Below are positions 62,758 through 64,000 of a stretch of 64,000 bases of DNA, piece by piece. Location: assembly GCF_015845845.1 (NCBI RefSeq), contig NZ_LDIG01000247.1, forward strand, positions 1 to 64,000, in the 5' to 3' direction. The translations under genes were made by a program, and so were the position numbers. The notes beneath the pieces are model-generated. The model made no database searches and had not been told where the DNA came from. It saw only the letters and a program-made list of their open reading frames with translations. Position 1 is the first letter of the stretch, and each line of letters begins with the position of its first letter. This DNA comes from Paenibacillus dendritiformis (GTDB taxonomy: Bacteria > Bacillota > Bacilli > Paenibacillales > Paenibacillaceae).

Positions 62758-64000
62758 CTACGATCGGAGCAGGCGCAATCCGTTCAGGATGACGAGGATT
62801 GTGCTGCCTTCATGCCCGACGACGCCTAATGGAAGCGGTATTCCGAACAAGAAGTTGGCAGAGATGAGAGCCACGATTACGGCGCCGGCAAAAATAATAT
62901 TTTGCTTGACGATGGTCTGGGTGCGTCTCCCGAGCGAAATGGCGTGCTCGATATTGCCCAGATCATCATTCATCAGCACCAAGTCGGCGGTCTCCAGCGC
63001 CGCATCGCTGCCGGCGGCCCCCATCGCAATGCCGACATTGGCCGCGGCAAGAGCGGGGGCGTCGTTGACGCCGTCCCCTACCATCGCTACCGCTCCATAC
63101 TCCGACTTCAGCTTTTTGACGATCGTCAGTTTGTCCTCCGGCATCAACTCGGCAAAGACGAGGTCGATTCCCGCCTCGGCCGCAATGGCCTGCGCCGTCC
63201 GCTCCTGATCCCCCGTAAGCATCGCCACCTGAATGCCGCTATGCTTCAATTGGCGGACGATGGCCGGCGTCTCCGGGCGAATCCGATCCTGGAGCCCGAT
63301 CAAGCCGACGACAGCGCCGTCCCGCTCGACCGCAATGACGGTCTTGCCTTCGCTCTGAAGCTCGGCTGTCCGGGCGAGAACTTCCGCATCGGCCTCGTTC
63401 AAAATAAAGGACGGCTTGCCGATGCGCCAGCGCGCGCCTTCCATCTCCGCTTCGATTCCAAGTCCCGACCGGGCTTGGAAATCGGTCGGCCGCGCCCAGG
63501 CGGCCTCTTTGCCGTCCGGCCGAGCGCGCTCGGATTCCAGGACGATCGCTTTGGCAATCGGGTGGGTCGACAGCGACTCCAGCGCCGCTGCCGCCTGAAG
63601 CAGCTCCGAAGCCTGCAGGCCGCCGCGCGGTTCCAGGTCGGTTACCGTCAATCGGCCCTGCGTCAACGTTCCGGTCTTGTCGAACGCGATCACCTGCACG
63701 CGCGAGATGTGATCGAGATAAGCGCCGCCCTTGAACAGCAAGCCTTTGCGGGCGCTATTCGATATAGCCGACAAGGTGGCCGGCATAATGGACGCGACGA
63801 GCGCGCAAGGGGATGCGACGACGAGGAACACCATCGACCGGTAGAACGCAGCCTCCCACGTCTCGCCGAGAAGAAGCGGCGGGATGAAGATCAGCAGCAG
63901 TGTGACCAGAATAATGACCCGCGCATAAATCCGCTCGAACTTCTCAATGAAGCGCTGTGATTTCGGCATCTCGCTCTGCGCTTCCTGGACAAGCCGAATA
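62758..64000 (-). CDS. P1B-type metal-transporting ATPase (SPC motif), C-terminal part
   Basis: About 414 residues of the C-terminal part are in the window; the frame stays open to the right edge (an ATG at 63969 is internal). TM6 carries VVASPCALVASIMPATLSAI, the SPC variant of the metal-binding CPC. The phosphorylation site is AFDKTGTLTQGRLTV, followed by nucleotide-binding STHPIAKAIVLE, MLTGDQERTAQAIAAEAG, and VAMVGDGVNDAPALAAANVG. The last helix shows GVVGHEGSTILVILNGLRLL, the HEGS/T motif. SPC with HEGGT-like motifs marks the P1B-4 class, whose Bacillus member PfeT exports Fe(II). Iron or cobalt export is therefore the likely role here, with zinc possible. Confidence 0.88.
   Translation of the reverse strand, partial: IRLVQEAQSEMPKSQRFIEKFERIYARVIILVTLLLIFIPPLLLGETWEAAFYRSMVFLVVASPCALVASIMPATLSAISNSARKGLLFKGGAYLDHISRVQVIAFDKTGTLTQGRLTVTDLEPRGGLQASELLQAAAALESLSTHPIAKAIVLESERARPDGKEAAWARPTDFQARSGLGIEAEMEGARWRIGKPSFILNEADAEVLARTAELQSEGKTVIAVERDGAVVGLIGLQDRIRPETPAIVRQLKHSGIQVAMLTGDQERTAQAIAAEAGIDLVFAELMPEDKLTIVKKLKSEYGAVAMVGDGVNDAPALAAANVGIAMGAAGSDAALETADLVLMNDDLGNIEHAISLGRRTQTIVKQNIIFAGAVIVALISANFLFGIPLPLGVVGHEGSTILVILNGLRLLRS

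Overview
The window looks like a chromosomal segment of a Paenibacillus-like Bacillota (Firmicute). The evidence is G+C-rich coding DNA, strong AGGAGG-type ribosome binding sites, frequent TTG/GTG starts, and families typical of that group (UPF0316/YebE, LplJ-type ligase, DUF2621, Opp/App transporter, Firmicute-type Tad pilus). Most genes lie on the minus strand. No rRNA or tRNA gene was seen.

Layout. 1-911: 5' part of a group II intron (reverse transcriptase running off the left edge), inserted just behind the terminator of a UPF0316 membrane-protein gene. 1.8-3.1 kb: a twice-frameshifted alpha/beta hydrolase behind a perfect Fur box, then two minisatellites. 3.2-15.3 kb: a minus-strand cobalamin locus, cobD-cbiZ-cbiB-cobC, then promoter / cobalamin riboswitch / terminator, then btuF-btuC-btuD-cobT-cobU-cobS-cobQ. 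It combines corrinoid import, cobinamide remodelling through CbiZ and nucleotide-loop assembly; no corrin-ring genes are present. 15.6-22.8 kb: small membrane protein, nitroreductase and lipoate ligase sharing a Fur box, RpiR regulator, DMT exporter, HAD phosphatase, beta-lactamase-fold hydrolase, glycerophosphodiester phosphodiesterase. 23.27-24.83 kb: a CRISPR array with type I-C repeats (23 perfect repeats plus one degenerate terminal repeat, 23 spacers) and an AT-rich leader, but no cas gene anywhere in the window. 25.5-29.5 kb: sulfate ABC transporter cysT-cysW-cysA-sbp. 29.9-41.1 kb: TetR regulator, YigZ protein, pgi, hydroxyacid dehydrogenase, RarD, tkt, purU, nfo, DUF2621, sugar-nucleotide epimerase family. 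41.4-47.0 kb: peptide/nickel-type ABC operon whose first ATPase gene carries an in-frame amber codon. 47.5-58.4 kb: a compact Tad (type IVb) pilus operon, tadZ-tadA-tadB-tadC-flp-tadE-tadG-like-tadE-like-prepilin peptidase-FHA protein, behind a leader with a strong intrinsic-terminator hairpin. 58.5-64 kb: chemoreceptor, K+/H+ antiporter, and a P1B-type metal ATPase running off the right edge.

The parts most worth a second look are the cas-less type I-C array with its retained leader, the attenuator-like leader of the Tad operon and its unusual pseudopilin/FHA components, the group II intron placed at a terminator, the interrupted oppD, and the split control of the B12 locus. Nothing here is clearly an unknown defence or biosynthetic system. 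All functions are assigned by reading motifs, without database searches.
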